In this document: piece by piece, positions 34,746 through 43,837 of the stretch
Numbering within the stretch: position 1 is the first letter of the stretch
Layout: each line of letters begins with the position of its first letter
Source of the DNA: Prolixibacteraceae bacterium
GTDB lineage: Bacteria; Bacteroidota; Bacteroidia; Bacteroidales; Prolixibacteraceae
Length of the DNA stretch: 45,661 bases
Assembly: GCA_023228025.1 (NCBI GenBank)
Contig: JALOCD010000021.1
Coordinates: forward strand, 1 to 45,661
Direction: 5' to 3'
Notes under the pieces: model-generated
What the model was told of the DNA's origin: nothing
The model's database searches: none
The model's input: the letters and a program-made list of their open reading frames with translations, nothing else
Position numbers and translations under genes: made by a program

Positions 34746-37274
34746 ATGAATAACCGCAGGGAATTTATTAAGAAGAGCGCATTAGCAGGGATAGGACTCT
34801 CAGGGCTTGCTATGACGGATAGTCAACTTTTTGTTCAAAATGAGGGAAAAGAACTGTCCAAATGCAATCCAGGGAATATTATTAAAGATGATGCCAATCA
34901 GGACAACAATTTCAATACTTCCGAAAGTTCGGTTGAGTTGGAATACATGGATATTAGTGTCAAAGAAATGGCAGGTCTGGACATTTTGCGTCCGGTCACC
35001 GGTGGTGTTCCTCTTGCCGAGGGATTATCACCCAATGGCAGTCGGTTTATTCTTCTAGACAAGAATAACAAGTCAGTGCCTTGTCAGAGTGAGGTGCTGA
35101 CGCGTTGGAAGGACGGAAGTGCCCGTTGGATACTACTCGATTTCCAGGCCAACCCGCATGCAAACGGAGTAGATTATTTCAGGTTGAAATGGAATGCCAA
35201 TGCACGGGAAGCCCAACCTTTACAACCTGTTAAGGTTGGGAGGGGTAAAACTATATTGGCCGGGTCGGGAACCAATTATCTCTCTACAACTCCTGGGGCC
35301 CTTCTCCGGATCTCCAAACGTTTGGACATTAAATTAGTGATGACGGATAGAGAGGGAAAACGATGCGAATGTGTTGTTGAAACGTGCAAAGTGGAAACTG
35401 ATGGTAAACTACGATCAACATTAGCGCTCACTGGTTCTTTTCGTAGCCCGGAGGATCAACGGGTGATCGATTTTCGCCTGCGTGCATCGGTTTACGCCGG
35501 GTTGTCACAAATTTATCTGGAACCGCAAATCCTGATCAATGCCGATAAAGAAATGATCCAGTACATCAACGACCTGAGTCTGGAATTTATACCACTGAAC
35601 CCCATCAGATCTGCAGCTATTGGTGGCATGCCCGGATGGAAGGGTTTTCCTGCTTCAGACTCAGCGGTGAGGTTATTTCAAATTGATGATGAAAACTATC
35701 GTATAGATGGCGCCCCTGGTACCGGGAAACAAGCACCGGGGTGGGTGGAGATAAATGATGGCAAAGGTAATATGGCTTTAGCCCTTCGTGATTTCTGGCA
35801 ACAGTGGCCTAAAAGCCTGGAAGTTAATTCTAAGGTACTCAAGTTGGGTCTTTTACCTCGATTTGAAGTAGGTGCTTTTGATCACATGACCCCCTGGTAT
35901 AAACATGATTATCTGTTTGAAGGCAATTCATACCGTTTGCGTGAGGGTCAATCAAGGCGCTGGCAGGTATGGTTCGACCTTTCGGGCAATGGAGAAGTTT
36001 TAAGTAAATCTATTAATACTCACCTAGTAGCAACAGTTGATCCTGCACAGGCGATCGCTACAGGAGAGTGGGGTTATGTGGCTCCCGCCGGCAGCAAGGG
36101 AATGACAGAATATGATAACTGGGCAGATAACCTTTTCGAAAGCTACTGCCGCTCAATACACGAACAACGCGATTACGGGGCTATGAACTGGGGCGACTGG
36201 TGGGGCGAACGCAAATGCAACTGGGGTAACCATGAGTATGACACACCTTTACAGATCTTTACACAATTTGCCCGAACAGGAGATCCAAAATATTTTTATG
36301 TAGCAGAGCAAGCCGCACGTCATGTTAGCGAAGTCGATGTCGTCCATTTTGTCAACCAGAAACTGAATGAATATTTTTCACAATGGGAATCTAAGGCTTA
36401 CCCGTCGCGCCCAGGAATGGTTCATGAACATAGCATTGGTCACGTCGGAGGATTTCACCCGGTCAAAAAAATTCGCGAACTCTATATAGAACTGAATGTT
36501 GCAGGTAAGAATCCCTATCTATGTCTCGATCCTTTTAACCTGGGTCATATTTTTACCCTCGGGATGGCCCAATATTACCTTCTTTCCGGAGATCCATGGG
36601 TAAAGGAGACGGTCGAACGTATCGGTGAAAATCTTATGATGCTGATAGAGGACGCCAAGTTTCAGTTTAAAGGCCATAATCATGCCGGACGGGAAAATGG
36701 ATGGACCATGTTGGCCCTGGCCGGAGTTTATAGAATTAGTCCAACAGAGCGCTGCCTGAAAGCCATGCAGCGAATCGCTGATGACGCCCTCATGGAGCAG
36801 AATGCTAACTGTGGTGGTTGGCTGTACGAGTTGAGTGAGGGCCATTGCAATTGCAACAAACCCAATCATGTGGGAGAAGCCGGTTTCATCTCCTCAATCA
36901 GGATGAATGGCTTAAGCTATTATTTTCGATTGACAGGTGACAAGCGAATTCCCAATTCCGTAAGACGCGGGGTCATCCATATGAATAACGATACATGGAA
37001 GGATCAGGTAAGCGATTGGCGTTATTCCTCATGCCCAGTTACTGGACCAATTGGCCAAATGGGTGTAATAATCATGTCTTTGGTGAACAGTATAAGTCTT
37101 AATAACGATGAGCAAGAGCAGTTACGAATACTGAAAAAGGCTTGGGAAGCCAAGTTCGCCCGATTTTTGAAAGCTCCCCAGACCAGGCCTGGTCAGGGTA
37201 AAAATTACTCTTTAATCATGTACGGCTCACCCGAAGCAATGAACCTGTGTGTAAACGGGACTAAAAATATATGA
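34746..37274 (+). CDS. PcRGLX/YetA-like exo-rhamnogalacturonan lyase-type protein (PL26-like)
   Basis: An 842-residue protein with a Tat-like leader (NNRREFIKKSALAGIGLSGLAM). The first domain (about 65-250) opens with LRPVTGGVPLAEG, the signature of the RIFT-type barrel of Penicillium RGLX-like proteins. A central beta-sandwich (about 260-440) and a C-terminal alpha/alpha-toroid (about 450-820) follow. The latter has NWGDWWGERKCNWGNHEYDT, and HEHSIGHVGG. The known family member cleaves unsaturated products from rhamnogalacturonan I ends. Activity here is inferred from domain order and motif. It begins the hydrolytic arm after the SusCD pairs. Confidence 0.75.
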   Translation: MNNRREFIKKSALAGIGLSGLAMTDSQLFVQNEGKELSKCNPGNIIKDDANQDNNFNTSESSVELEYMDISVKEMAGLDILRPVTGGVPLAEGLSPNGSRFILLDKNNKSVPCQSEVLTRWKDGSARWILLDFQANPHANGVDYFRLKWNANAREAQPLQPVKVGRGKTILAGSGTNYLSTTPGALLRISKRLDIKLVMTDREGKRCECVVETCKVETDGKLRSTLALTGSFRSPEDQRVIDFRLRASVYAGLSQIYLEPQILINADKEMIQYINDLSLEFIPLNPIRSAAIGGMPGWKGFPASDSAVRLFQIDDENYRIDGAPGTGKQAPGWVEINDGKGNMALALRDFWQQWPKSLEVNSKVLKLGLLPRFEVGAFDHMTPWYKHDYLFEGNSYRLREGQSRRWQVWFDLSGNGEVLSKSINTHLVATVDPAQAIATGEWGYVAPAGSKGMTEYDNWADNLFESYCRSIHEQRDYGAMNWGDWWGERKCNWGNHEYDTPLQIFTQFARTGDPKYFYVAEQAARHVSEVDVVHFVNQKLNEYFSQWESKAYPSRPGMVHEHSIGHVGGFHPVKKIRELYIELNVAGKNPYLCLDPFNLGHIFTLGMAQYYLLSGDPWVKETVERIGENLMMLIEDAKFQFKGHNHAGRENGWTMLALAGVYRISPTERCLKAMQRIADDALMEQNANCGGWLYELSEGHCNCNKPNHVGEAGFISSIRMNGLSYYFRLTGDKRIPNSVRRGVIHMNNDTWKDQVSDWRYSSCPVTGPIGQMGVIIMSLVNSISLNNDEQEQLRILKKAWEAKFARFLKAPQTRPGQGKNYSLIMYGSPEAMNLCVNGTKNI

Positions 37275-37419
37275 AAATATCTGCATACCGGTGAAATGCG
37301 CAGCATACTTGATCAGAGAAGACTTTTTTGTCATTTTTATATCAGGTTAACCTATAAGTGGGATAACAATGTAAATTATTTTAGGAAATATTATTTTATA
37401 AATCATTAATGCTTTGGGT

Positions 37420-39138
37420 ATGGAAAACGGATTAAATGAAAAACATTCTGACAATAGAAGATCTTTTATCAAGAAGATTGGAGCAGTTTCTGCATTAAGC
37501 CTCACGCAAATTAATGCCTTCCCCTTTGATCAGAATGCGGTTGAGCGACCAGTAGGAGACTTACCGCCTGATGGACCCGAATCGGGAGTGAAGGGCATTT
37601 CAGAGTTGTTTGATATTAAAAATCTCCCCCGAATTAGGAACTTCCGGACTTACATGGCCAGCAGCTATGACCGCGAGGGTGGAAACTTTGATTGGAGCAA
37701 CTTTGAAAGGATTGAAAAAGATGCAAGTGTAATTTTGGATGTAACCGGTCCCGGAATGATAACCCGCATGTGGTCTGCCAATCCATCGGGCATTCTGAGT
37801 ATTTATCTGGACGATGCCCAGGCGGAGGTGCAAGAAGATTTCGAAGCGTTCCTGAACCGTGCGCCGATGTCATTCGGTCAAGGACTTCCTCCATCAGTAA
37901 AAGCACAGGCTACCGGAGGCTCTTTGCCGACCTTTGATAAAAAGATAACAAAAGAAGGAGAGCCATTTGGCAACACATCCTACTGTGTCATCCCATTTAC
38001 GAAGCGGTGTAAAATTACACTTGCGAAGGCGGGTACCTGCTATTACCAGTTCAACTACCTGCTTTTCGACGAACCGCATGGGCTACCCACTTTTGAGGTT
38101 AAAAAAATGGACCAGTCGAGCGGCGGGTATGAGAACATCAAAAAGATGTTGAAATGGGACATGCATGATGTACCTTCCTCCTGGCAACACAAAAAAGGAG
38201 TTGTAAGTTTAACTGCAGGATCAAAGGCATCGATCTTCAATGAGAAGGGGCCTTTGACCATTCGTCAAATGACCTTTTCAATAAAGTGGCCCGATGGGGA
38301 AAGGCAGGCGAAGCACCTAAAGGAAAAACTGCTGCTGCGTGGTTATTGGGACGATGATTTTAGCCATAATCCCTCCATCAAGTCTCCATTGGCCTGGTTC
38401 TTTTTCGATTACTCCCTTAACAAATCCGATGCATATCAGACAGCCTTGATCATCAAGGATGGCAATACTTATTCGTCCCGTTTTCCAATGCCGGTAAAAA
38501 TAAAATCTGCCCTTGAACTCATCAACGATTCGATTCTTGACATGGGCGAAATTACTTATGACATTGCTTACGAATTGGATGAGGCTTGGGATCCCTCCCT
38601 GGCACACTTTAAGGCGATTGCCCATATTGAGGACAGCTCTTTCGGCCCCGACAGGGGAAATTACCGGTCTGAGGTGATGTACCGGAGAAATCAGACCGGG
38701 GCTGAAAACTACCCATTGCTGAGAACCTGGGGCGAAGGCCATTTTATCGGCGACTGTTTCTCCATCGATGGCAGGGAGTCCGCCTCCCGTGCAATAGGCG
38801 AATGTGATGAGGCTGTATTTATTGACGACGACCCTAAGCGGTTGATGTGGGGGACAGGCATCGAAGACTATCTCAGTGATGCCTGGGGATTCCACAAATT
38901 CACTGGTCAGTTTAGCGGTGTTTTGAAAGGGAATGGCCTTTCCGGTTACCGCTTTCATATCACCGACGCGATTACATTCAAAAAGAAGGTGACATTTACA
39001 CTAGAACATGGTTCCAGCAACAATTGCTCGGCCATATACAAAAGCATAGCCTTCTACTATCTCAAGCCGACCAAACCAAATCCAATAATCGACGAGGGAT
39101 GGTCGCCACAAGATATGGGTAGGTATTTTACCCTATGA
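37420..39138 (+). CDS. GH172/DUF2961-family protein, exported (copy 1)
   Basis: A 572-residue protein with Tat-like leader DNRRSFIKKIGAVSAL. The DUF2961 signature is strong: SSYDREGGNFDW near residue 85, GPGMITRMWSANP and WGTGIEDYLSDAWGFHKF. Characterised GH172 enzymes act on fructofuranosides and arabinofuranosides, so an arabinan-type side chain is a plausible target in a pectin context. ATG at 37420 is preferred to TTG at 37414. It is separated by about 145 bases from each neighbour and may have its own promoter, but none is obvious. Confidence 0.88.
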   Translation: MENGLNEKHSDNRRSFIKKIGAVSALSLTQINAFPFDQNAVERPVGDLPPDGPESGVKGISELFDIKNLPRIRNFRTYMASSYDREGGNFDWSNFERIEKDASVILDVTGPGMITRMWSANPSGILSIYLDDAQAEVQEDFEAFLNRAPMSFGQGLPPSVKAQATGGSLPTFDKKITKEGEPFGNTSYCVIPFTKRCKITLAKAGTCYYQFNYLLFDEPHGLPTFEVKKMDQSSGGYENIKKMLKWDMHDVPSSWQHKKGVVSLTAGSKASIFNEKGPLTIRQMTFSIKWPDGERQAKHLKEKLLLRGYWDDDFSHNPSIKSPLAWFFFDYSLNKSDAYQTALIIKDGNTYSSRFPMPVKIKSALELINDSILDMGEITYDIAYELDEAWDPSLAHFKAIAHIEDSSFGPDRGNYRSEVMYRRNQTGAENYPLLRTWGEGHFIGDCFSIDGRESASRAIGECDEAVFIDDDPKRLMWGTGIEDYLSDAWGFHKFTGQFSGVLKGNGLSGYRFHITDAITFKKKVTFTLEHGSSNNCSAIYKSIAFYYLKPTKPNPIIDEGWSPQDMGRYFTL

Positions 39139-39302
39139 TGGTAATGAATTGATCTTTTGGTGTTTTGATTCATGTTCAGATCAGCATCAGTGCATTTCTC
39201 CCTTCCTTGGATAGATTGGGGGAGGTTGTACGATGAAGATTTAAAATTTGATATTAATATTTTCTTATTACTTACTAAATGTAAAAAAAAACTAAAATAA
39301 GC

Positions 39303-40295
39303 ATGAAGACGTTGTTGAAATTATTGTTTTGCTTTTTCTTATTTACCCTGTTAACAGGCTTGCTGTATGCTTCTGAACCGGGTGATTTTGCTGCAGCAGC
39401 AGGAATAACCGGCGGATCCGGTGGGAAAAGTATTGTTGTAACCAACCTGAATGACAGTGGCCCGGGTTCATTACGGAATGCATTAAATACGCATGAGCCC
39501 AGAATGATTACGTTTAAGCCTGGATTAACAGGAATTTTAAACATACCAGGTGGTCACATGTTTATAAGCTATGGTAATTTTACGCTTGATGGGGCAGGGG
39601 CTAAGATTACCATCAGCGGAAATTCAATTTTTATGTCATCCTCTGCAGCCAGTAACTGCATTATTAAAAATCTGACATTTGGCAATACCACGGCTAAGTT
39701 CAGCGCTATTACAATAGTCAGTGACGCCCATACAATCTTGGTTGACCATTGTACTTTTTATAACAACAGTTCAGGACAGACCGGAAATCCTATTGGTATT
39801 TGGAATGGGCCCGGTCAGGATGGCATAACAGGAATTACAATTAGCTGGTGCCATTTCAAAGTTCCCAACAAAAAGTCGGTTTTAATCGGTTCAGCCGATC
39901 AAACATTGAAAAAGAACACGCGAATAAGTCTTCATCACAACTGGTTTGACGGAATAGATGCTAGAAATCCCCGGGTTCATGGGGGTACGCTCGTCCATGC
40001 CTGGAACAATTATATCAGTAATTGGTCAGAATATGGCGTTGGGGCTTCGGCATTGGCCGATGTGCTTTTGGAAAACAATATTTTTGAAAATGCGAACAAT
40101 ACCAACGGAGCAGTTGCCAGTTACGGCAATATAGATGCTTCCAGTGTAAATGTATCCGGAAACTATCTAATTGGGGTACCTGTACTCCAAACCATAGGAA
40201 CTTTTCCAAAAGACCAGCTAACATACAAAGCTACTTTGGAGGTGGCTGATGATGCGCTCAAATCGCGGATTATGGCAGGCGCCGGAGCGCCATAA
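39303..40295 (+). CDS. PL1-type pectate lyase, secreted (copy A)
   Basis: A 330-residue right-handed beta-helix enzyme with a signal peptide (LLFCFFLFTLLTGLLYAS). The polysaccharide lyase family 1 features are VTNLNDSGPGSLRNAL, TLDGAGAKITI, LVDHCTF, ISWCHF and LHHNWFDGIDARNPRVHGG. The RxPR motif (Arg221, Arg224) is the catalytic-arginine region. It would cleave polygalacturonate by beta-elimination, probably in the periplasm or outside the cell. It and the following paralog arose by tandem duplication. A 164-base gap upstream shows no recognisable promoter. Confidence 0.92.
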   Translation: MKTLLKLLFCFFLFTLLTGLLYASEPGDFAAAAGITGGSGGKSIVVTNLNDSGPGSLRNALNTHEPRMITFKPGLTGILNIPGGHMFISYGNFTLDGAGAKITISGNSIFMSSSAASNCIIKNLTFGNTTAKFSAITIVSDAHTILVDHCTFYNNSSGQTGNPIGIWNGPGQDGITGITISWCHFKVPNKKSVLIGSADQTLKKNTRISLHHNWFDGIDARNPRVHGGTLVHAWNNYISNWSEYGVGASALADVLLENNIFENANNTNGAVASYGNIDASSVNVSGNYLIGVPVLQTIGTFPKDQLTYKATLEVADDALKSRIMAGAGAP

Positions 40296-40356
40296 TGCCA
40301 TGTCTTGACGCAAAATAAAATGAAATATTAAAAAGTATTAAAGGAGGACTAAAATG

Positions 40357-40413
40357 GAATGAGCATGATTTCATAATTACCAATCGAAATTATTATAAGA
40401 TTCATGCTCATTC
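40357..40413. repeat. Hairpin between the two pectate lyase genes
   Basis: GAATGAGCATGA (40357-40368) is the exact reverse complement of TCATGCTCATTC (40402-40413). Weaker pairing continues inward (TTTCATAATTA/AAATTATTATAAG). No T-tract follows, so it may stabilise mRNA or be a processing site. Confidence 0.6.
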
Positions 40414-40443
40414 TATAATTACATTGAAAAACAAATTATAATC

Positions 40444-41478
40444 ATGAAAACTTTTTTAGAATTAATGTTATGTGCTATTCTGACAGCGTTGTCTCCGAAT
40501 GAAACTGAGGCTGCTGGAAATATGGCTTTGTTATATCCCGATTCAATAGTATCGAAACCAGAGGGTTTTGCTGCAGCAGCAGGAATAAACGGTGGTTCCG
40601 GGGGAAAAAGTATAGTTGTTGTCAACCTGAATGACAGTGGCCCCGGATCATTACGTGATGCTTTAAATTCCCCCGGACCTAGAATTGTTACTTTTTCATT
40701 TGGATTAACAGGAACAATAAAAAGCCCGGGTGGCTTATTTTACGGAGATGTTACGCTTGATGGGGCAGGCGCTAAGATTACAATCACCGGAGGTTCAATT
40801 TTTATTGCAAAATCTGCAACAAAAGGTCCGATAAGTAACTGCATTATCAAAAATCTGACATTTGGCAATACAAAGGCTGATAAAAGTGCTATTACTATCG
40901 TTAATCCCGCTCATACCGTGTGGATTGATCATTGTACTTTTTATGATAACAGTTCAGGTTTTCTAGGACAACCTATTGCTGTCTGGAGTGATCCTGTAGG
41001 GGAAGGTATTACTGGCATTTCAGTTAGCTGGTGTCATTTCAAAACGCCTAACCGTAAGGCACTGTTGATCGGCGCTGCGGATCAAATTCTTAAAAAGACC
41101 ACGCGGGTTAGTTTTCATCATAACTGGTTTGATGGAGTTGATTCACGAAGTCCCAGAATTGGCGCGGGTACACTCGCTCATGGCTGGAATAATTATTTAA
41201 GTAATTGGACAGAATATGGAGTTGGGGCATCGGCTTATGCTGATTTGCTTTTGGAGAACAACATTTTTGAAAGTGCCAGCAATATTTATGGAGTTGTAAC
41301 CAACTACAATGGCCCATATGCTTCCAGTGTGAATGAATCAGGTAGCTACATTATCGGTGCGCCAAAACTCCAAACTGTAGGAACTTTTCCAAAAGACCAG
41401 CTAACATACAAAGCTAATTTAGAGGTGGCTGATGATGCGCTCAAATCGCGGATCATGGTAGGCGCCGGGGCACCATAA
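40444..41478 (+). CDS. PL1-type pectate lyase, secreted (copy B)
   Basis: A 344-residue paralog of copy A with all the same motifs: NLNDSGPGSLRDAL, TLDGAGAKITITG, WIDHCTFYDNSSG, VSWCHF, FHHNWFDGVDSRSPRIGAG. The signal region (MLCAILTALSPNETEAAG) differs fully from copy A, and the region around residue 110 is altered. The last 110 bases are almost identical to copy A, far more so than the middle, which suggests gene conversion or strong constraint on the C-terminus (DALKSRIM.GAGAP). It is followed by the beta-helix gene after 10 bases. Confidence 0.92.
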   Translation: MKTFLELMLCAILTALSPNETEAAGNMALLYPDSIVSKPEGFAAAAGINGGSGGKSIVVVNLNDSGPGSLRDALNSPGPRIVTFSFGLTGTIKSPGGLFYGDVTLDGAGAKITITGGSIFIAKSATKGPISNCIIKNLTFGNTKADKSAITIVNPAHTVWIDHCTFYDNSSGFLGQPIAVWSDPVGEGITGISVSWCHFKTPNRKALLIGAADQILKKTTRVSFHHNWFDGVDSRSPRIGAGTLAHGWNNYLSNWTEYGVGASAYADLLLENNIFESASNIYGVVTNYNGPYASSVNESGSYIIGAPKLQTVGTFPKDQLTYKANLEVADDALKSRIMVGAGAP

Positions 41479-41488
41479 CACAATATAC

Positions 41489-42535
41489 ATGAAATTGAAG
41501 AAACTAGAGCTTATAATAATTATTGTTGCAGCGTCAGTTGTATCCTTTGCCGGTTGTAAAAAGAATGATATACCGGCAAAGCAATATGCCTTATTTTTAA
41601 CTACAGCCAATGGAACCGTTGTAAGAAATCCGAGCCAGGAATCATACCCTGATGGCGCAATAGTACAACTTACTGCCGTAGCAAATCCGGGATTTTTTTT
41701 TGCTACCTGGAGCGGAGATACAACGAGTGTCAAAAATCCTTTAATAGTCAAACTTAAAGAGGACAAAAATATCACCGCGAATTTCAGTTCCGACGACACA
41801 AAAACGCTCCAGTCCCTTATTGATCAATGTCCCAACAATGGAACCGTGACCATACCTGCCGGCACCCATTATATTGATGCGTTGGTTTCGTTAAATCTCA
41901 AAAGCAATATGACCCTGAAATTGGAAAGTGGCGCCATACTTAAGGCTCTACCCAACGATAAAAACGGATATTATATTGTTAAATTAACAAATGTTGGTAA
42001 TGTCAAAATAGTTGGAGGAACAATACAGGGGGAACGATCAAGCCATTTTGGAACAACGGGAGAGTGGGGCATGTGTATTGGGATTTTGGGATCCAGTAAT
42101 GTTTCAGTCAGCGACCTTACCGTAAGGGATGGCTGGGGTGATGGGATTTATGTGGGTTATTCCGGAACGCAAACTTGCAGGAATATCTCAATCGAAAACG
42201 TAATCTCCGATAATAACCGCCGTGTTGCGTTAGGCATTATCTCGGTGGATGGTATGATTGTAAAAAATTCTGTATTTAAAAATTCCAATGGCACCGATCC
42301 TCAATCTGGTATCGATATTGAACCAAACGATGGAAATACCGTGACCAACGTACAGGTCTTCAACTCACAGTTTCTGAATAACATTAACAACGGAGTTGTG
42401 GTTCAGAACATAGTTGGCACGGTTTCCAATATTCTCTTCAACGGAAATTACTTCATGGGGAATAAATGGGGATGGTGGGTCAACCCAAAAGCAACCAATG
42501 TGGTAATCACAGGATGTACGGGTCAATCCCATTAA
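41489..42535 (+). CDS. Beta-helix lipoprotein with InlB-type B-repeat domain
   Basis: A 348-residue protein with lipobox SFAGC (Cys23), so surface or periplasmic lipoprotein. Residues about 30-108 (LTTANGTVVRNPSQ ... GFFFATWSGDTTSVKNPLIV ... KNITANF) form a divergent InlB B-repeat, a small binding or spacer fold. Residues about 112-348 form a right-handed parallel beta-helix (KIVGGTIQGE, VSDLTVRDGWGDGIYVG, SGIDIEPNDGNTV), like rhamnogalacturonase/polygalacturonase-type proteins. The DGIYVG and SGIDIEPND motifs lie where such helices have active sites, but I cannot assign the catalytic residues. It follows PL1 copy B after 10 bases, so they are co-transcribed. Confidence 0.78.
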   Translation: MKLKKLELIIIIVAASVVSFAGCKKNDIPAKQYALFLTTANGTVVRNPSQESYPDGAIVQLTAVANPGFFFATWSGDTTSVKNPLIVKLKEDKNITANFSSDDTKTLQSLIDQCPNNGTVTIPAGTHYIDALVSLNLKSNMTLKLESGAILKALPNDKNGYYIVKLTNVGNVKIVGGTIQGERSSHFGTTGEWGMCIGILGSSNVSVSDLTVRDGWGDGIYVGYSGTQTCRNISIENVISDNNRRVALGIISVDGMIVKNSVFKNSNGTDPQSGIDIEPNDGNTVTNVQVFNSQFLNNINNGVVVQNIVGTVSNILFNGNYFMGNKWGWWVNPKATNVVITGCTGQSH

Positions 42536-42588
42536 TGGTATTAGAAGTTTTCGGTATTTTTTGGAACACAAAAATCTTAATCTCGCTA

Positions 42589-42615
42589 TGTGTGCCACCC
42601 TCCATTCTCGTCTTA
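42589..42615 (+). promoter_or_regulatory. ECF-type promoter motif TGTG-N16-CGTCTTA (copy 3)
   Basis: TGTG 42589-42592 and CGTC 42609-42612 are separated by 16 bases, with CGTCTTAATA at the right. It lies 54 bases after the beta-helix stop. A 12-codon ORF (42640-42678) begins 25 bases downstream, and the DUF6807 gene starts about 150 bases away. Confidence 0.58.
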
Positions 42616-42762
42616 ATAACGAGCAGGTAATATAGTAGCATGAAAAAGCACGGATGGATTGTTGAAAATAAATTGTGATTTAAACCTTTGAAAAGTATAA
42701 CCTTTGATTGAGTATATTGATTCAGATAATCGTATTACAACCAACAATAGAGTAATTAATTT

Positions 42763-43827
42763 ATGAAAGTTACATCGCTGGCAGTATCAATGTTAATTGT
42801 TTTTTCTTCAGTCGCTTATGGAATAAAATCTGCGAAAAAAACTCAAAACAATCAAGGTTTAAATATTGCTTTTCTTAAAAATGAGCATGATAAAAAAGTC
42901 GATATAATGGTCGATGATAAACTGTTGACCTCCTATTGCTGGCTTGATAATGTCTTCAAACCGATACTTTATCCTTTGTGTACCTCTGCCGGGACTATTA
43001 TTACCAGGGGATTTCCTTTAAAACCAAGGGATGGGGAACGAAGTGACCATCTGCATCAAATTGGTATGTGGTTAAACTATGGTAAAGTAAATGGTTATGA
43101 TTTTTGGGGCAACGGTGTTTCCGGGAAAAAGAATCCTGAAGGCGGAGAGGTAAAACATCTGTCGATTGAGAAATTGTCTGAAGGAAAGGGAGAAGGGGTG
43201 ATGGTAACCCGGGAGAGTTGGCTTGATCCGTCAGGGAAAGAACTTCTTGCAGAAAAAACCGAATATCATTTTATTGCCAAGGGTTCGACCCGTATCATTG
43301 ACCGCATCACTACGTTGACCGCTACTGGTAATACAATAAAAATGCCCGATACCAAAGAGGGTATGTTTGGAATTCGTGTCGCACGTCAACTTGAACTACC
43401 TTCAAATGAGAATGTTAATTTAGTTGATTCACAAGGGAATACCACAAAAGAGAAAGCATTATCGAACATTGGCGTTACAGGCAATTACAGAAGCAGCGAA
43501 GGAATAACCGGCGAAGCAGTCTGGGGAACCCGGGCCAAATGGATGGATTTGTACGGGAAAATAGGCGATGAAAATATCTCCTTGGTTATTTGTGATCACC
43601 CCAAGAATCAAAACTATCCAACCTATTGGATGGCAAGAGGGTACGGACTTTTTGCAGCGAACCCTTTGGGGGCTAAAGATTACACAAAGGGGAAAGAAGA
43701 ACTTAATTTTTCGATTTCTGCCGGCAAATCAACAACATTCAGATACCGCGTAATTATTGGTTCTGGAATTCATTTAACTGATAATGAGATTAATGATTTG
43801 GCAGAAGAATTTTCAAATAAATACTAA
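42763..43827 (+). CDS. DUF6807 (PmoA-like) family protein, exported
   Basis: A 354-residue protein with a signal segment (LAVSMLIVFSSVAYG). The family core is visible as RSDHLHQIGMWLNYGKVNGYDFWGNG near residue 110; the conserved pair of histidines is His111 and His113 by eye. The name PmoA-like is only a database label; these are beta-rich proteins found beside glycan enzymes and oxidoreductases. No activity is established that I know of. It is 10 bases before the esterase gene. Confidence 0.8.
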   Translation: MKVTSLAVSMLIVFSSVAYGIKSAKKTQNNQGLNIAFLKNEHDKKVDIMVDDKLLTSYCWLDNVFKPILYPLCTSAGTIITRGFPLKPRDGERSDHLHQIGMWLNYGKVNGYDFWGNGVSGKKNPEGGEVKHLSIEKLSEGKGEGVMVTRESWLDPSGKELLAEKTEYHFIAKGSTRIIDRITTLTATGNTIKMPDTKEGMFGIRVARQLELPSNENVNLVDSQGNTTKEKALSNIGVTGNYRSSEGITGEAVWGTRAKWMDLYGKIGDENISLVICDHPKNQNYPTYWMARGYGLFAANPLGAKDYTKGKEELNFSISAGKSTTFRYRVIIGSGIHLTDNEINDLAEEFSNKY

Positions 43828-43837
43828 CTCAATCAAA

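Noticed and set aside
38317..38958. 213-codon open frame on the minus strand
   Set aside because: It is antisense to the GH172 gene, has no start context or domain and follows the codon pattern of the real gene on the other strand.
42640..42678. 12-codon ORF after the third ECF motif, possible leader peptide or FecR remnant
   Set aside because: Too short to support either idea; its start has no clear ribosome-binding site and no recognisable residues.
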